Assembly: GCA_038503075.1 (NCBI GenBank)
Contig: JBCAML010000003.1
Span: forward strand, 1,364,001-1,428,000
Length of the DNA stretch: 64,000 nt
Direction of reading: 5' to 3'
Origin: Gyromitra esculenta
Lineage: Eukaryota; Ascomycota; Pezizomycetes; Pezizales; Discinaceae
Under the pieces are notes generated by a model that ran no database searches, had not been told where the DNA came from, and saw only the letters and a program-made list of their open reading frames with translations. How positions within the stretch are numbered: the stretch's first letter is position 1; each line of letters begins with the position of its first letter. Of this stretch, positions 26,136 to 37,400 are shown in pieces. Position numbers and translations under genes: made by a program.

Positions 26136-26935
26136 GTACTATATGATTGTAGGTGAGGCGTGTGAGATAGAAAGGGGCTTTGTAGTGAATTAGTCTTCTA
26201 GTATTTTACTTTGTTGCTGTTAGGTAGTTTTCCGTGTTTTGCTAGATAGAGAGGTAGACGGATAAATGAGGGGATGGTGGCAGATGCATAGGATGTTCGA
26301 TGCTATGCGACTAGATGTAGCTATAGATTATATTGTGTTAATAGTTGCATATATAGTTACATTATATGAAATCCGACCGTGCAGTACAGCATGGTCTTGT
26401 GGGCCTCGAGTGCGATACCGTGAATGGGTGACTGAGGGAATGGATGATGCCATCAATCCAGTCGGAGGCCCAATCGGCCCGTGCCGTGGTAGTGGCGGAC
26501 GTTCCCGCTTCCCCCAAACAAGCAAGCGCAGCCGCTGAAGCGCAGCGATGGACGACACTTCTCGCCCTCCTCCTCACACGCTCACCACCTCCACCACTCG
26601 CGCACCACCACCAGCACCAGCAGCACCCATCTCGCTGGCTCCGTTCTACCCCGCAACACACCAGTCCAGCAGTCCAGCAGTCCACCAGGCAGAGCAGAGC
26701 AGAGCAACAGAACAGGTTGCATACCACACCTATCCGCACTCCAGAGTATCAACCATACCACCCAGCCATACCACCCCATACTCAACACATCGCACATCTC
26801 TTTACAGTACGGTATACTAAACCTCAACGTCCAGTCTGTTCTCCTATATACTCCCGCGCGCGAACAGAGATGCCCACAATCCCCCCTCACTGCATCAGCT
26901 ATCCAGGGGGCCTGACCATCGTCACCATAGATTAA
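26136..26935. other. Intergenic region and promoter of the next gene
   Basis: This holds the P450 3' flank and a C-rich stretch (about 26560-26800) with CAC/CAG-type low complexity. It ends in a TATA-like box and the leader of the gene starting at 26936. Frames on both strands here are low-complexity and not supported as genes. Confidence 0.45.
26845..26850 (+). promoter_or_regulatory. TATA-like box
   Basis: The TATATA sequence lies about 90 bases upstream of the chosen start codon at 26936. If it is the core promoter, transcription would begin near 26875-26910, which favours the start at 26936 over the ATG at 26870. Confidence 0.35.
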
Positions 26936-27781
26936 ATGTACCCGTTGTTTTTCCCTCCGCAGGCCGCGACCACGCCCCACGCCATCCCTGCCCCCACGTG
27001 TTTTAAGAAAGAGGTCGACTATGGCGGTGCCTGTGCCCAGTACGGCATGGACGTCTTCCGTCGCCCGTCCGGTTTCTGCAGTTACTGCGGGCAGCGGGGG
27101 AAGTGTGAGTGTGATGGGAGCTCAGAGGTGAAGTTGCAGCCTGGTGATATCGAAGTGAGTATCCTGTCCGTCTGTCCGTCTGTCCGTCCATCTATGCCCT
27201 TTGTTTTTTTGTTTTTTTTGCCAACTCTACGAGAAAAAAACAAAAAGGTTATCGCGTTCCAGATCCAACTCTACGAGCTCGGTCTCGACGCGGAATGGAT
27301 ACGGAAGGAGGTCGCATTCAGAGGTATGGAATCGCGTGAACGCCTCTGCTACGAGTTTGACGGCACGGAAAAGTTTTTCATCGACGGGGTTCCATCGAGT
27401 CGGATCCTACCCACCGGACCAGCCGCTCCGAAAGCACTCCCCCTTGCTGCGGTCTCGAATACGAACACGAATACAAATATGAATACAAACACAAATACGC
27501 TTCAAAAATCGCCACCGCAACAACACGCGAGCCCGCAACGGGCCCCGCTGGCTCGTAGAGAGTCGAGATTGAGATACATGGAAACGGCGTCGGAGAATGC
27601 TACCGTGAAGAGAGACGCACAGGAGGGGAGTAAGGAGGAGGTGTTGATGATGTTGGGGAAGATGCGACTTGGAGATGCAGAGAATGATATCGCTGCTCAG
27701 GCCAATAATACACAACAACCTGTCACAAAGAGGGCCAACAGGAGAAGAAGAGGGAGGAATAGGGCTACCGCCTATCCGTGA
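26936..27781 (+). CDS. Unknown protein with Cys-rich N-terminal motif and Asn-Thr repeats
   Basis: I do not recognise this gene. Two exons, 26936-27154 and 27248-27781, give about 250 residues. The intron (GTGAGT...AAAAAG) is a multiple of three and contains no stop, so retention would insert 31 residues. The N-terminal part has SYCGQRGKCEC, a CxxC plus CxC arrangement that could bind zinc. The middle (IQLYELGLDAEWIRKEVAF) is probably helical. Then come an Asn-Thr repeat of about 14 residues and a basic C-terminus (RANRRRRGRNR) suggesting nucleic-acid binding or nuclear entry. An alternative start at ATG 26870 would use a 42-bp intron (26921-26962) whose acceptor TTTTTCCCTCCGCAG looks convincing but whose donor GTCACC is weak. 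Confidence 0.65.
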   Translation: MYPLFFPPQAATTPHAIPAPTCFKKEVDYGGACAQYGMDVFRRPSGFCSYCGQRGKCECDGSSEVKLQPGDIEVSILSVCPSVRPSMPFVFLFFLPTLREKNKKVIAFQIQLYELGLDAEWIRKEVAFRGMESRERLCYEFDGTEKFFIDGVPSSRILPTGPAAPKALPLAAVSNTNTNTNMNTNTNTLQKSPPQQHASPQRAPLARRESRLRYMETASENATVKRDAQEGSKEEVLMMLGKMRLGDAENDIAAQANNTQQPVTKRANRRRRGRNRATAYP

Positions 27782-28872
27782 TCTACGCTACCCGATGCAT
27801 TTTTCGAACTGCAAAAAAAAAAAGACTAGTTTTTTTTTTCCAAGAAATGGCCGAGAAACATGGTTGCCGAAAAAAAAGTCACGGCTCTCCCCCTCACCTG
27901 TAACCGATATGTGGCGAGGCCCATACGGTTCTCCGAGAAGCCTGAATAATTTATTTTTTCTTTCGCATATAACGGAATAGGAACATGCCACTTCCGGCAC
28001 GGAACGATTGGGGAAGTTGGAAAGTGGGAGGAAGGGCAAGGGGGTGAGGAGAAAGAGGAGGTTGGATTGAAGGCGAGCTTTATTTTATAGGCTCTGGCCG
28101 ATATCTCGTTTGTTTTTATTTTTTATCCTCATTTTGTTTTCCTCTTAATCGTGTTTTGTTTGGTTGAGCATCCTTGTTTTTTTTTTAAACTTTTTTGTGG
28201 TTTCTGCAGGAGAAAATATTTTTGTATTTTCAGAAAGTTGTGTTGGATGGATGGAAGAAGACCTGGTTGCGTTGCCGAGGTCTCGGGTCACACTAAGTTT
28301 GAGGCAGCCGACGGTACCTATGCACCGCACGGCCCCACCTGCAGATGCCAGGGGCGGAGGGAAGGGAAGAAGGGAAAGGGAGCTGATTGGGGAATGGGAT
28401 TGGGCCCATCTGGACAAATTGAATACTTTCCTGGTTAGGATCCTCTTTTCGCTTATCATCATGGAGTTTGGACCCTTTACGGGTCGGGCTGCGGTTAGTG
28501 CGCCGTGAAATTGATCAATTCGGATTTCGGACGGATCGATGGGCTCTTGGGTGAAAATGGGGTGGTTGACGGATTCGGAGTGCCTGCTGCTTCTCTGCAC
28601 CCCCCCCGGACTGCGGGATCGTCTCCATCCTTTGCTTGTGCTTGTCCCCTCGTTTCTCTTCGACCAGTGCCTTCGTTTGAACAGCTACACGTGGACCGTT
28701 TCTCGTTTTTGTTTTCTCCGAGCAAGGTCCTCACGCATGCATCCTCCACGATCGTTTTCGGGGCTCTCGTTTCAATCCTGAAGTCTTGTGTTCTGGATTC
28801 TTGTTGCTTTTCTTGCTTTTATTTTATATAATAATTATTTTATATATACCAATTGTTTCGACCCCCCCGAGT
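27782..28872. other. Intergenic region
   Basis: It begins with an A-tract/T-tract near-palindrome (27811-27840, A-run then GACTAG then T-run) just after the stop codon, probably part of the 3' end. The remainder is T-rich DNA leading to the Kre9-like gene. Open frames on both strands overlap each other and lack motifs. Confidence 0.45.
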
Positions 28873-30259
28873 ATGGGGTTCAATTGCTCATCGTTTCTGC
28901 TGGCAGTGTTTGCTGCCCTAATTGTGCTCGTCACGGCGGATGGAACCAGTGCTACCAACGGTCAAAATCCAATTTCATACCCCCTTGGTGGGAATCTGAA
29001 CGCGGGGAGCCCCATTACGATAACATGGAAAGTAGGTTTTTATGTTTATCATTCCGGTGGAGTTCTTTGATAATGCGTGTTAACTCTTGTGTTCCCCTCC
29101 CCCACTATAGCCTACGACGTCAGGGACTATCACGTTACACGTTCTCAAGGGCCCCCCCGATAACCTTTTGGATCTGGGTCCCATTGCCGGTTCGTACCCT
29201 AACTACACGCCATTCGACATGGAAATACGCGTTTCCCCCCTGCTCTACTTGGAACCTCAGGTTAACATTCAGAAAGCAAATATTGCGAATTCGGGCTCGT
29301 ACTCATGGAGTGTTCCAAGCACTTTCGAAGACTCGGCGGCTATGCCGGCTGGGAATAAATATGGGATTAAGATTATCGATGATTTGACGGGAACATTCGA
29401 ATACAGCCCTCCGTTCGATATGACGGTTCCGGCGGCAGCAACAACGAGTTCTACGCCCACAGAAATAGCAACATCAACATCCGCGGACGCAACCTCCGCT
29501 ACTACAGGGCCTACTGGTGTAGCTACATATGGTGGTCCTGCACAGGAAGGCAACTCGGCAGCCGATACTACAGGATCTGCAGCACCTTCCTCCTCCGCCG
29601 CCGCCGCCTCATCCTCTATATTTGGGAACTCCAAGGCCTCAGATCTGACCTCTATCCCAGATCTCGGACTTATCTTTGGTGCAGCCTCCGCCGGCGTTGG
29701 CGGCCTTATCGTTATTATAGTTGTTGCTGTCGTCTGGGCCCGTATCCGCTCCGACCGCAAGAAGGCAAACTATTACATCAAATCCTTCCGTGACCGCCGC
29801 TCCGCATTTGATTCTGAAACCCCCACCACCCGTCGCCACTCCCGCTCCTCTTCCTCCAGCTCCTTTGGAGACCGCCGCGCATCCCAGCTCTTCAACTACC
29901 CCCGTCTCCACCGCCTCCTATCCTCCCGCACACTAACCCGCGGTACCTCCTCCCGCACCGCCAAGCGCGGGCTCTCTCACCGGGGCGCCAGCAACGGCCG
30001 CTCCTCACCCCCACCCCCTATGCCCCCCATCACATCAATCCAGCTCCGCAACCCTCCTCCACCCCCAACCCGCGGTCCACTCCAGGTCGTCAACAATGGC
30101 GTACCAAACAGTCCTCCACCACCGCTAACACCACTGCCAATAGCAGTCACTCGCGCGGCGCCGGCGCCACTGGACTTTTCTGGAGGCGCGAGTTTTCAAC
30201 CGTATAAACCGCGCGCGTATACGCCGGTACGACCGGGGTTTGAGGATGTTAATTTATAG
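28873..30259 (+). CDS. Kre9/Knh1-like single-pass membrane protein, Ser/Thr-rich
   Basis: Two exons, 28873-29031 and 29111-30259, give 435 residues to the first stop. A signal peptide (SFLLAVFAALIVLVTADG) is followed by an Ig-like Kre9/Knh1 N-terminal domain: SPITITWKPTTSGTITLHVL, then GSYSWSVP and YGIKIIDD...FEYSPPF. Next is a Ser/Thr/Ala-rich stalk, probably O-glycosylated, and one membrane helix (GGLIVIIVVAVVWARI) with a basic stop-transfer. The cytoplasmic tail is rich in Ser, Arg and Pro (SPPPPMPPI). The family is found at the fungal cell surface and is linked to wall glucan assembly or wall sensing; the exact role here is unknown. The TAG stop at 30257-30259 is followed in frame by 50 sense codons to TAA at 30410-30412, see findings. 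Confidence 0.85.
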
Positions 30260-30412
30260 GAGCTTGGGGTGGCCGGTTCGTCGATCAGTAGGAATACGAT
30301 GAATGGGTCACCCCCACCACCGGCGTATGAGGCAGTTGAGGCGGAGAAGGATCGGATGATGCGATTTTCGACGTGGAGCTTGGGAAGCTATTATGGGTAT
30401 TATTTGAATTAA
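30260..30412 (+). other. In-frame coding-like extension after the TAG stop
   Basis: Fifty codons follow the stop without interruption and include MNGSPPPPAYEAVEAEKDR and end in SLGSYYGYYLN. The Pro-rich, PPxY-containing composition matches the cytoplasmic tail upstream of the stop, so this probably was or is part of the protein. A CAG-to-TAG transition, an assembly error, readthrough, or removal of a 33-bp in-frame segment starting at GTACGA could each explain it. Confidence 0.5.
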
Positions 30413-33400
30413 CGTTGTGGGAGGAGGGGTGGGGGAAGGGTACATATTTCTTATGTTCCAGTAGGGGCGTGATTTAGCGTGTTGTTGGAGGTTTTTAGGG
30501 TTTCTTTTTTGCAAAACGTTTGGCTGTTGCATACGGAGGGCATTTGGAATGGTTTCTGTTTCTATTTTTCTGTTTTTATTTTTTTGAAATGGGGAAGGAG
30601 GCGTTATGCTCGTATATCATTCATTCCCTTTTCTTTTTTGCATTTGTTACATTTTCTTTGGTTTATTGTGGGCGTATATATTCTTCACTGTCTCTTGCTT
30701 TGCAGTTTTTTTTCTTTTGTCTCATTGTTTTATTAGGGTTGGTTTTTTTTCTCCCACCTTTTTTTTCCGTGTCAGGCGGGGTAGTTGTAATTATTAATTA
30801 CTGGGAAAACTATGAGTATACGGGTTTCCTTGGTTTTTGGGTTGAGTGTGGTGGTGGAGGACTCGAGTGTAGTCCGAAAAGATATTGGAATATTGTTATA
30901 TACCATGACTCATAATAAATATTATGTGGCGATAATTTGGATGTACCGTTATTCCGTCAAGTGGTCTATATATTTAACTTCCAAAAGAGGGGAAGGTAGG
31001 GTTTCTGCTGGTTAGGGTATGGTTTCGGAGGTGTTCGGGGTTGGTTTTGCAACACTGGGTTGTCCACGCAAAACCGGAAACTGCTGGGCGTGGATAAAGC
31101 GAGTGATGTTTTGTGATCGTAGCATACTGCAGGATTAGACTGCTGGGAAGGGACGAACCGTCTGTTCCGTATTGTTGCAAATGAATATTATTGTTGCTTA
31201 AAGGCGAGCATGGGATACGGGCCATTCTTATAGGTATATAATGGTAATTATCTGCATATGCATTGTGCGATTAAGAGCTAATAGTGTTCGGACTAGAGCC
31301 AGGGAGTCCTGGGGATGCCTCTACTATATATAATACTAGGCAGCAGGCGTCTCGATATGATATTGATCGCTCACCCAGCTGATTATATAACTCTCGATAT
31401 AATATCGTTGCTAATAGTAGCCTTGGGTAGCATGGGTTTTTAGTTCTCATTCGCACGTCGTTTAATCGAGACTCACTAACGCGGCTTTGTTTCAGAGACT
31501 CAACTCCTTGGTCGCGCGGGATCGAGTTTCCACCAGGCCTGGAGGTTCGATATTGATGTAAAGGTTTAGGCCAAGGCTTTCTGAACTCGCTAGACTTATT
31601 TTCTATCCTTTGAATAGTCTTACGGGAAGGTAACCCCCACAGTTTTCGGGGTATTCATTCGAGTGATGTCTCATGCAACGGCCCTAAATGAAATGGAGGT
31701 TTTTGTATATTTTAACGATTGGTATATACAATCTTCTAGCTGTGGCCTTAATGCCATAACTTTATCTTTTGTCAGCTGCTTGCTTGCTATCCTTGGGGAA
31801 CATAGTTTGATTAGCTACTGGCTATGTGATACCAGACGGCATGACTCTCCGGGACTAGAAATGTGTGCGATTGGGTAGGGTGTGAGTAGCCTAATTATAA
31901 TTAGAGTATGTCTGAACGTAATTATTAGATTATAGGGTCTTTCGTCCCTCCCCTTCGTGCAATTGTGTTCACGTACTTCGTGAGTTCACTTGTTTCCATC
32001 TAATCATTTTTGCCTGCGGCGCTCTACCATGCGCTGACTAAATCCTTATGAGTGTTTTATATGGGAAAAAAACCAATTATTTGTTGGATTCTTTCTTCCT
32101 CTAGCCAATAAGTTAGTGAGTGGACTGTAAATCTTGTTCTACTAGCAAGGTTTGCAAAGAACGGAGATCGGTTTGAGGGGTTCCTTCGTTTTGTATGCTC
32201 TTTGCAGATTAATTCACCGCGGGTTGAGGTCATACCCCTCAACCACCCCACATTTTCCATTACCTCATTCCCTGAGTTATATGGATTTGAATGATTTACT
32301 GTGAGGCATGTAATGCTGGCTTTGCCATGCGCTGAGTCCATTCTGATAATACCTCTCATCTGAGTTGACATTACGTCGTTGCTGTGTAGCAGCGTCTAGC
32401 ATAACAATTTAACACACGTGTACGCACAATATGTCCATTGCCAATAAAGCCATTAATTTTGCAGCCTACTACTTCTAAGCGCTAGGTTTGAATGGGCAGC
32501 ATGCAGATTGTTCCGTAGAACGCTCGGGGATTCGGTTGCTGGCCCCGGGGAAATCCACCGGCGGCCCTGGTCTCGGAAGGAGATCGGAAGCCTAATCATT
32601 CGAGATTGCGATGATTGATTACCTGGTATGGATGAGATACTTGATGTAGGTTTCCGTATAGAGTGACTGAAGTGCCGTTGCTATGCAAATTATATGCCCA
32701 AGTGCACAAGAATCCGTCGAGTGACTGACCATGATTCAGGTGCCGTGGCTTATGAGGCTGGCCAGAAATGAAATCGATACCAGAAATCTCGAAGGTTTCT
32801 GGCATGTAATGATTTAGCGGATCGTAGAGCCCTCATTAATAACTGATGAAAGGTAAAATCAGAGCTATTATTGGCGGAGATTCTTGCAGGACCCTGTTCA
32901 AGGGGCACCTTGGTGGAACTCATTGCATCATTAAGCTTCCGAATGTCTTGTGACCAGCTGCTGTCCGATATACTTGTCCTAGAGGGGCTTTGATGGATGA
33001 ATACGCCTCGTTGGTGTAGCAGGAATTTGTGTTTGTTTCACTGCAGATCGTTTGAGCTTGAGGTACCTTTCGGCCGGTTTCTAGATCCAATAGTTTTGCA
33101 ACGCGCCTGGTGCCACCGCCAAAGGATTTTCCCCTCAGGGCGGGGCTGACACATAGCGAGTGAAGATTCATCTGAAGGTATTTGCCAAGAATAGTCGATG
33201 TAATTAGGCGAGAGTGTGCAGTATTTCGGGAGATAGGTGTACGCAGACGCTCCTATGATAAAGGCAGCTGTAGGACTATGGCTTTGGGTCCCAGGACGGA
33301 CTCTTGATTGGTTCGGTGTGCCATGCGTTCCCCTGACGTGACGATGGTTTCAAAAATCACCCGACCAGAAACACAGTAAACGGTAAACTTAGGCGTTTCT

Positions 33401-33997
33401 TTTTTTCCCTTCGTTATTATAGGCCGATATCAATAATCTAGTTCTTGCTTTTACTGACCCAGAAAACTGGATATGACAACCACAAACTGGCGGCTAATTT
33501 TCGTGCAGATCATGGAAGCAAGCTCCAAGATCTTCCGTCGTAGCGGGAGGGAAGTCTGTTAATAAAACAGATACAGAGTAATATGGGCAAAGTTTGTCAA
33601 GTCACTTCGCACTGGTGATATCGTCTTTATATGTTTGACGGCTTTAGTTGCTACAATGAAGAAAACTGAGTTTTTATTGCATTCCTGAAGCAACGACTTG
33701 CGGTATTGGGGACAAAACCCCCTCTCTTAGCATAAAAGCGAGAAACAATCGTAGGAAATAGAAGAAGAAAAACACAGAAAGATGAAACGAAATCCGTCAC
33801 GATGCACACCAGGCAAGTATATCCATCCTTTAAACAACCCAGTAGCCTGTAAACCGTAAACCGTTGATATATTTGAGAGGAAGAGACCCAAGAATGCTTC
33901 TATAGTTCCTTAATTCCATCCTAAGATTCCCCGCACTTCAAAACCGCTCCGATGAACTCGTAAACGTGTTTTCCCATGGTAGTCCCCGTAGGTGTAT
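30413..33997. other. Gene-poor region
   Basis: The first 500 bases are extremely T-rich (3' UTR-like); the hydrophobic frames there are a composition effect. The rest shows short frames only, without motifs. No tRNA, rRNA or clear transposon end was found. Confidence 0.45.
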
Positions 33998-34195
33998 TTA
34001 ACTGTTGCAGTGAACACCGTCCTGACCTTGCTGCAGTGAACAAGTTCCACAGAGTTGGAACGAGCAGGTTTTGCAACGTTTCATGGTTTTCTTGTCCCTC
34101 TGGTTGCAAAGATCGCACTTTGCGGTAGCAACGGTGATTTGAGCGAAATCATCGGCGGAGCAAGGAGTGCGAGAATAGGATTTCTCGAGAGGCAT
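33998..34195 (-). CDS. Small cysteine-rich protein with zinc-finger-like pattern (65 aa)
   Basis: A 65-residue protein beginning at an ATG in good context (ACCAAGATGCC). Six cysteines in the second half form CDLC-x9-CKTC-x4-CGTC, a C2-C2-C2 spacing like a treble-clef, B-box or RING-fragment zinc site; a further Cys lies near each end. There is no signal peptide, so it is intracellular rather than a secreted effector. The open frame continues 5' of the ATG but only from a non-ATG codon. A TATA box about 280 bases upstream suggests a long leader, possibly with a 5'-UTR intron. It stands alone in gene-poor DNA. Function unknown. Confidence 0.6.
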   Translation of the reverse strand: MPLEKSYSRTPCSADDFAQITVATAKCDLCNQRDKKTMKRCKTCSFQLCGTCSLQQGQDGVHCNS

Positions 34196-34473
34196 CTTGG
34201 TTGATAGTTTGGCTGTTTGGTGGGTAGGTTTCGTTTGATAAAAGAAGTCCTTCGTTGCTGATTTTGATCTGATGTTCAAGAAAGTTATCTGTAACCCAAC
34301 AGAAGGTTAGCTGATGTAGCAAGAAGTGAGAGGAGGGATATTTGATAGGGTTCAGCAATTACAGATGAGGTATTGGTGAGAGTAGGAAACCGGAGAAAAC
34401 TGAATGTTCTTGAGAGTAGATGCTGCGAGATAGAGCGGTGGGAGAGAGGGAGAGAAAGGTCGAATGGATGCAG

Positions 34474-34481
34474 TTTATATA
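34474..34481 (-). promoter_or_regulatory. TATA box (TATATAAA)
   Basis: A perfect TATATAAA reading toward the small cysteine-rich gene, followed downstream by CT-rich sequence, a typical fungal core promoter and transcription-start arrangement. The distance to the ATG (about 280 bases) implies a leader of roughly 250 bases. Confidence 0.5.
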
Positions 34482-37400
34482 CACCACGCAGAGAAGGGGG
34501 CTCTTATTCAACGTTCGCGCGCTGCACTTTGTCATAGAATGGTCTGAACACGCCATGCCACGTTAGTCGTGTCCACTCCCCAGGATTCAATGTAAGTTAA
34601 GTGGTGACCCAAGAGAAATAATAGGCCATTGTATTAAGAAGGAACTAGAAATCATTCAATTAGTAGACAGTAAGAAGCTAGCTTGATAGCCAATGATAGC
34701 ATCACGTTCATGGCCTGCGAAGACAACACAGCAGCAGCATCTAAAATCTTATTATTACCAACCGACTTCCCCAAATCGGCAGGAACCTTGAGGACGTATC
34801 TCACAATCCGTCTAGACCTCCACCCATCCAATCCCCTTCCACCCCTTGTTGTTTGCTCCCCGGGAGGTCATTACGGTATGGGATGAACTTCTAGTTTGTT
34901 TGGATGGTCCTGGAGACGTTTGGTAGAGCTTTCGGTTTCCGACAGTTGAATCGTCTGATTGCCAGCTCCTGCTCACTCTAAAGGAGGAACAAAACGGAAG
35001 ATGTTTATTTGTCTACGAATGCAAATTAATAGGTAGTAACAAACTCCAGTAAGTTTGCGTTCGCATATACCTGGTAGATTAGAATGGACTAGAAATAAGA
35101 TAGACGTCATTGCGCTCATTCATCCACGGACGTGCGCCTGATTTCGGTGTTCGGAATAATACCCGTAGATCTAAGAGGCTCAAGTCGCGAATAACCGTGA
35201 GTTGAAAACGGGTCAATGGAAATCACACTACAGGAGGGTAAAGCGTATGGAGATAATATCCGGACAGTTAGAAACAATGGGGGTGATAAACATTAAGGCA
35301 GATGACAGGTAAATAGCTTAAAGGTGGGTGCGGACTACGGCATACGAAATGTGGTTGGAATACAAACACAAGGGAATATCTGCAATCACGAAAGGCCTAA
35401 GAGGGCGAAATCAGACCACTGAACTGATTGAAACTAGTGATAGAAAAAAATGAGTCACTGGAGATAATCAAAACACGACTAATTATATTTGATTGGTGCT
35501 AGAAACCCAAGAGCTGACCATAATTTACAGTGGAAGAGTCCCCCCCGTAAGCAATAGACCGTGTTTTATCGCAGGATAGACCTTTTTTCGAACGCCTATC
35601 GTATGGGAAAGGGCTCCTGTCAGACTCCCCTGGAAGGGGTTTATTCTGTAGAAAGATTTCTATCCACTAGAATAGAACGATGAATAGAAGTCTAGCTAGA
35701 TTTCCTACGCACAAGCCACTAGTTTGCGACTAGTGGACAGTCTCTTCCTAATTCCTAGTCTGTGTTAGGGGGCAAGATAGAAACATCTGAATCTGCTGAG
35801 ACCTCCATGCCATTGTGGGGATTGAATTTATTCCTAGGTCAGCATCTATTATGACAGAGAAGACCCTATCGTTTGCAGGAAACCCTTCAGGACTCGCGTA
35901 GAGAGCTCATAATATTGAAATTAGAAGGAATACTCCCTAGATTTAGATTGGACTAACATTAGCTTTTTGCTTCCTGGACAGCTAGTACAAACACTTGGCC
36001 TAGGATCAAATCCAAGCTTCGTACAATACGTAATACGTGCAAACTAGCGCGTTTAGAGAGATAATACAGAGTCGGGATATGGATGATAGCCACCCTTGTC
36101 TGTAGATCGGTCTAGGGACGCCGTAGAGGTGGTGATCGGCTCGAGAAGGTGGGTATAGGCCACGCAATAAGAAAAATAGAGCGAAACCTTCACGAGACGG
36201 CAGGTTAGTGATACTAAATAGGTCTCTGGTTGCGTCAAAACTCTCTCGTGAACATGAGACGTGAATCTGAGTGGGCAAAGGCCTTTGACAGGTACACGAA
36301 TATGCAAGCATACTGAACTCGAAATCAATTGGGTGGGCCCATCGGGATTTCTTGCATTGTGCAAACTATGGGTTATACTCATGCTAGCATAAAGGTCATT
36401 TCCTACTTCGACCCACCCCGGGTCATTGATAACTGCCGTGTCTGGCTGTTTTCGATGCCTCTGCTTTCGACGTATGTTTATTCCCGCGCTTATCAGTTGT
36501 CACCAATGTGCGCACCCCGAGTGTTCAGGTTCTCTGCAAAGAGTGTGCGTAGAACTTAACATGCGCAAGGGTTGGAGGGATGGGTGTTCAATCCGAGCTT
36601 CTTCAGCGTTAACACTAACCAAGCTCTACATCGAAATAGCACATATCTTCGGCAGATTCAAAGGATTGCTCTTTGATTTTGGGACCTTTAATCCGTAAAC
36701 CGGTTTCAAAAGCATTGTTTTCTCCTCCCAGTCATGTGTTACTACCTCCCCGTGATATACTATATACTGTTGGATTGATCACGAGGCATCGCGAGTTTCC
36801 CGACAACGAGTGATAAGCTATGAATCGATCTGTTGGTCAGTGATCGACAAGATCTTTCGAATGGCATTAAATTTGGATGAATAGTAGTTATCATTGGTTG
36901 AATTCAAGTTAAATCCAACGTTGGGCCTTCGATCAGAGCTCCCAATCACGCACGAGATTGAGTTCTGTTCACGCTTACAAATATCTTAGTCAAACGATAG
37001 TTGTCTTTAAACTTATTGCACTGATGTGGTTACATGTATACGTATCTTTATGTACTTGTGTGTTTGAGTTTTTGGCTCCTCCAAAGTCTCTGGTGCGAGG
37101 GTGGGCAAGCTAGTTTGGGGCAGCCATGCTACCCAACAGATTTCTGGTACCTTGCTATATGTTATTACTGCCTAGATCTTCATCAAATAAAACCCTTTAG
37201 GAAGCTACGCTTGTGTTCGTGGTTTTATTAACTCCAAGTAGTGCAAGAACGGGTAGCTCTTCCACTTCCGGAAAGCCAAGACATGTCAACTTGATCAACT
37301 ATCCGTTGAGTTTCTAAAGTACGCATGTTCCTGTGATAGGTAATCATGGCAAAATAGCTCGACCTTTATATCTAAAATCTCCTCTTTTGGCTCGATTAAT

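Noticed and set aside
26362..26980. Trp/Cys-rich open frames on the minus strand upstream of the unknown gene
   Set aside because: They are the complement of CAC/CAG low-complexity DNA and carry no family motif.
29269..29760. Open frame antisense to the Kre9-like gene
   Set aside because: It mirrors the Ser/Thr/Ala-rich codons of the sense strand and has no independent signals.
24432..30412. A secondary-metabolite cluster around the P450
   Set aside because: No backbone enzyme (PKS, NRPS, terpene cyclase), transporter or pathway regulator lies nearby; the neighbours are an unknown protein and a cell-surface protein.
30479..30915. Long hydrophobic, Phe-rich open frames after the Kre9-like gene
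   Set aside because: The DNA is extremely T-rich, which produces TTT/CTT codons in every frame; several overlapping frames look alike and none has a motif.
31500..31560. GGTTCGA string resembling a tRNA B box
   Set aside because: No convincing A box, anticodon stem or acceptor stem could be folded around it.
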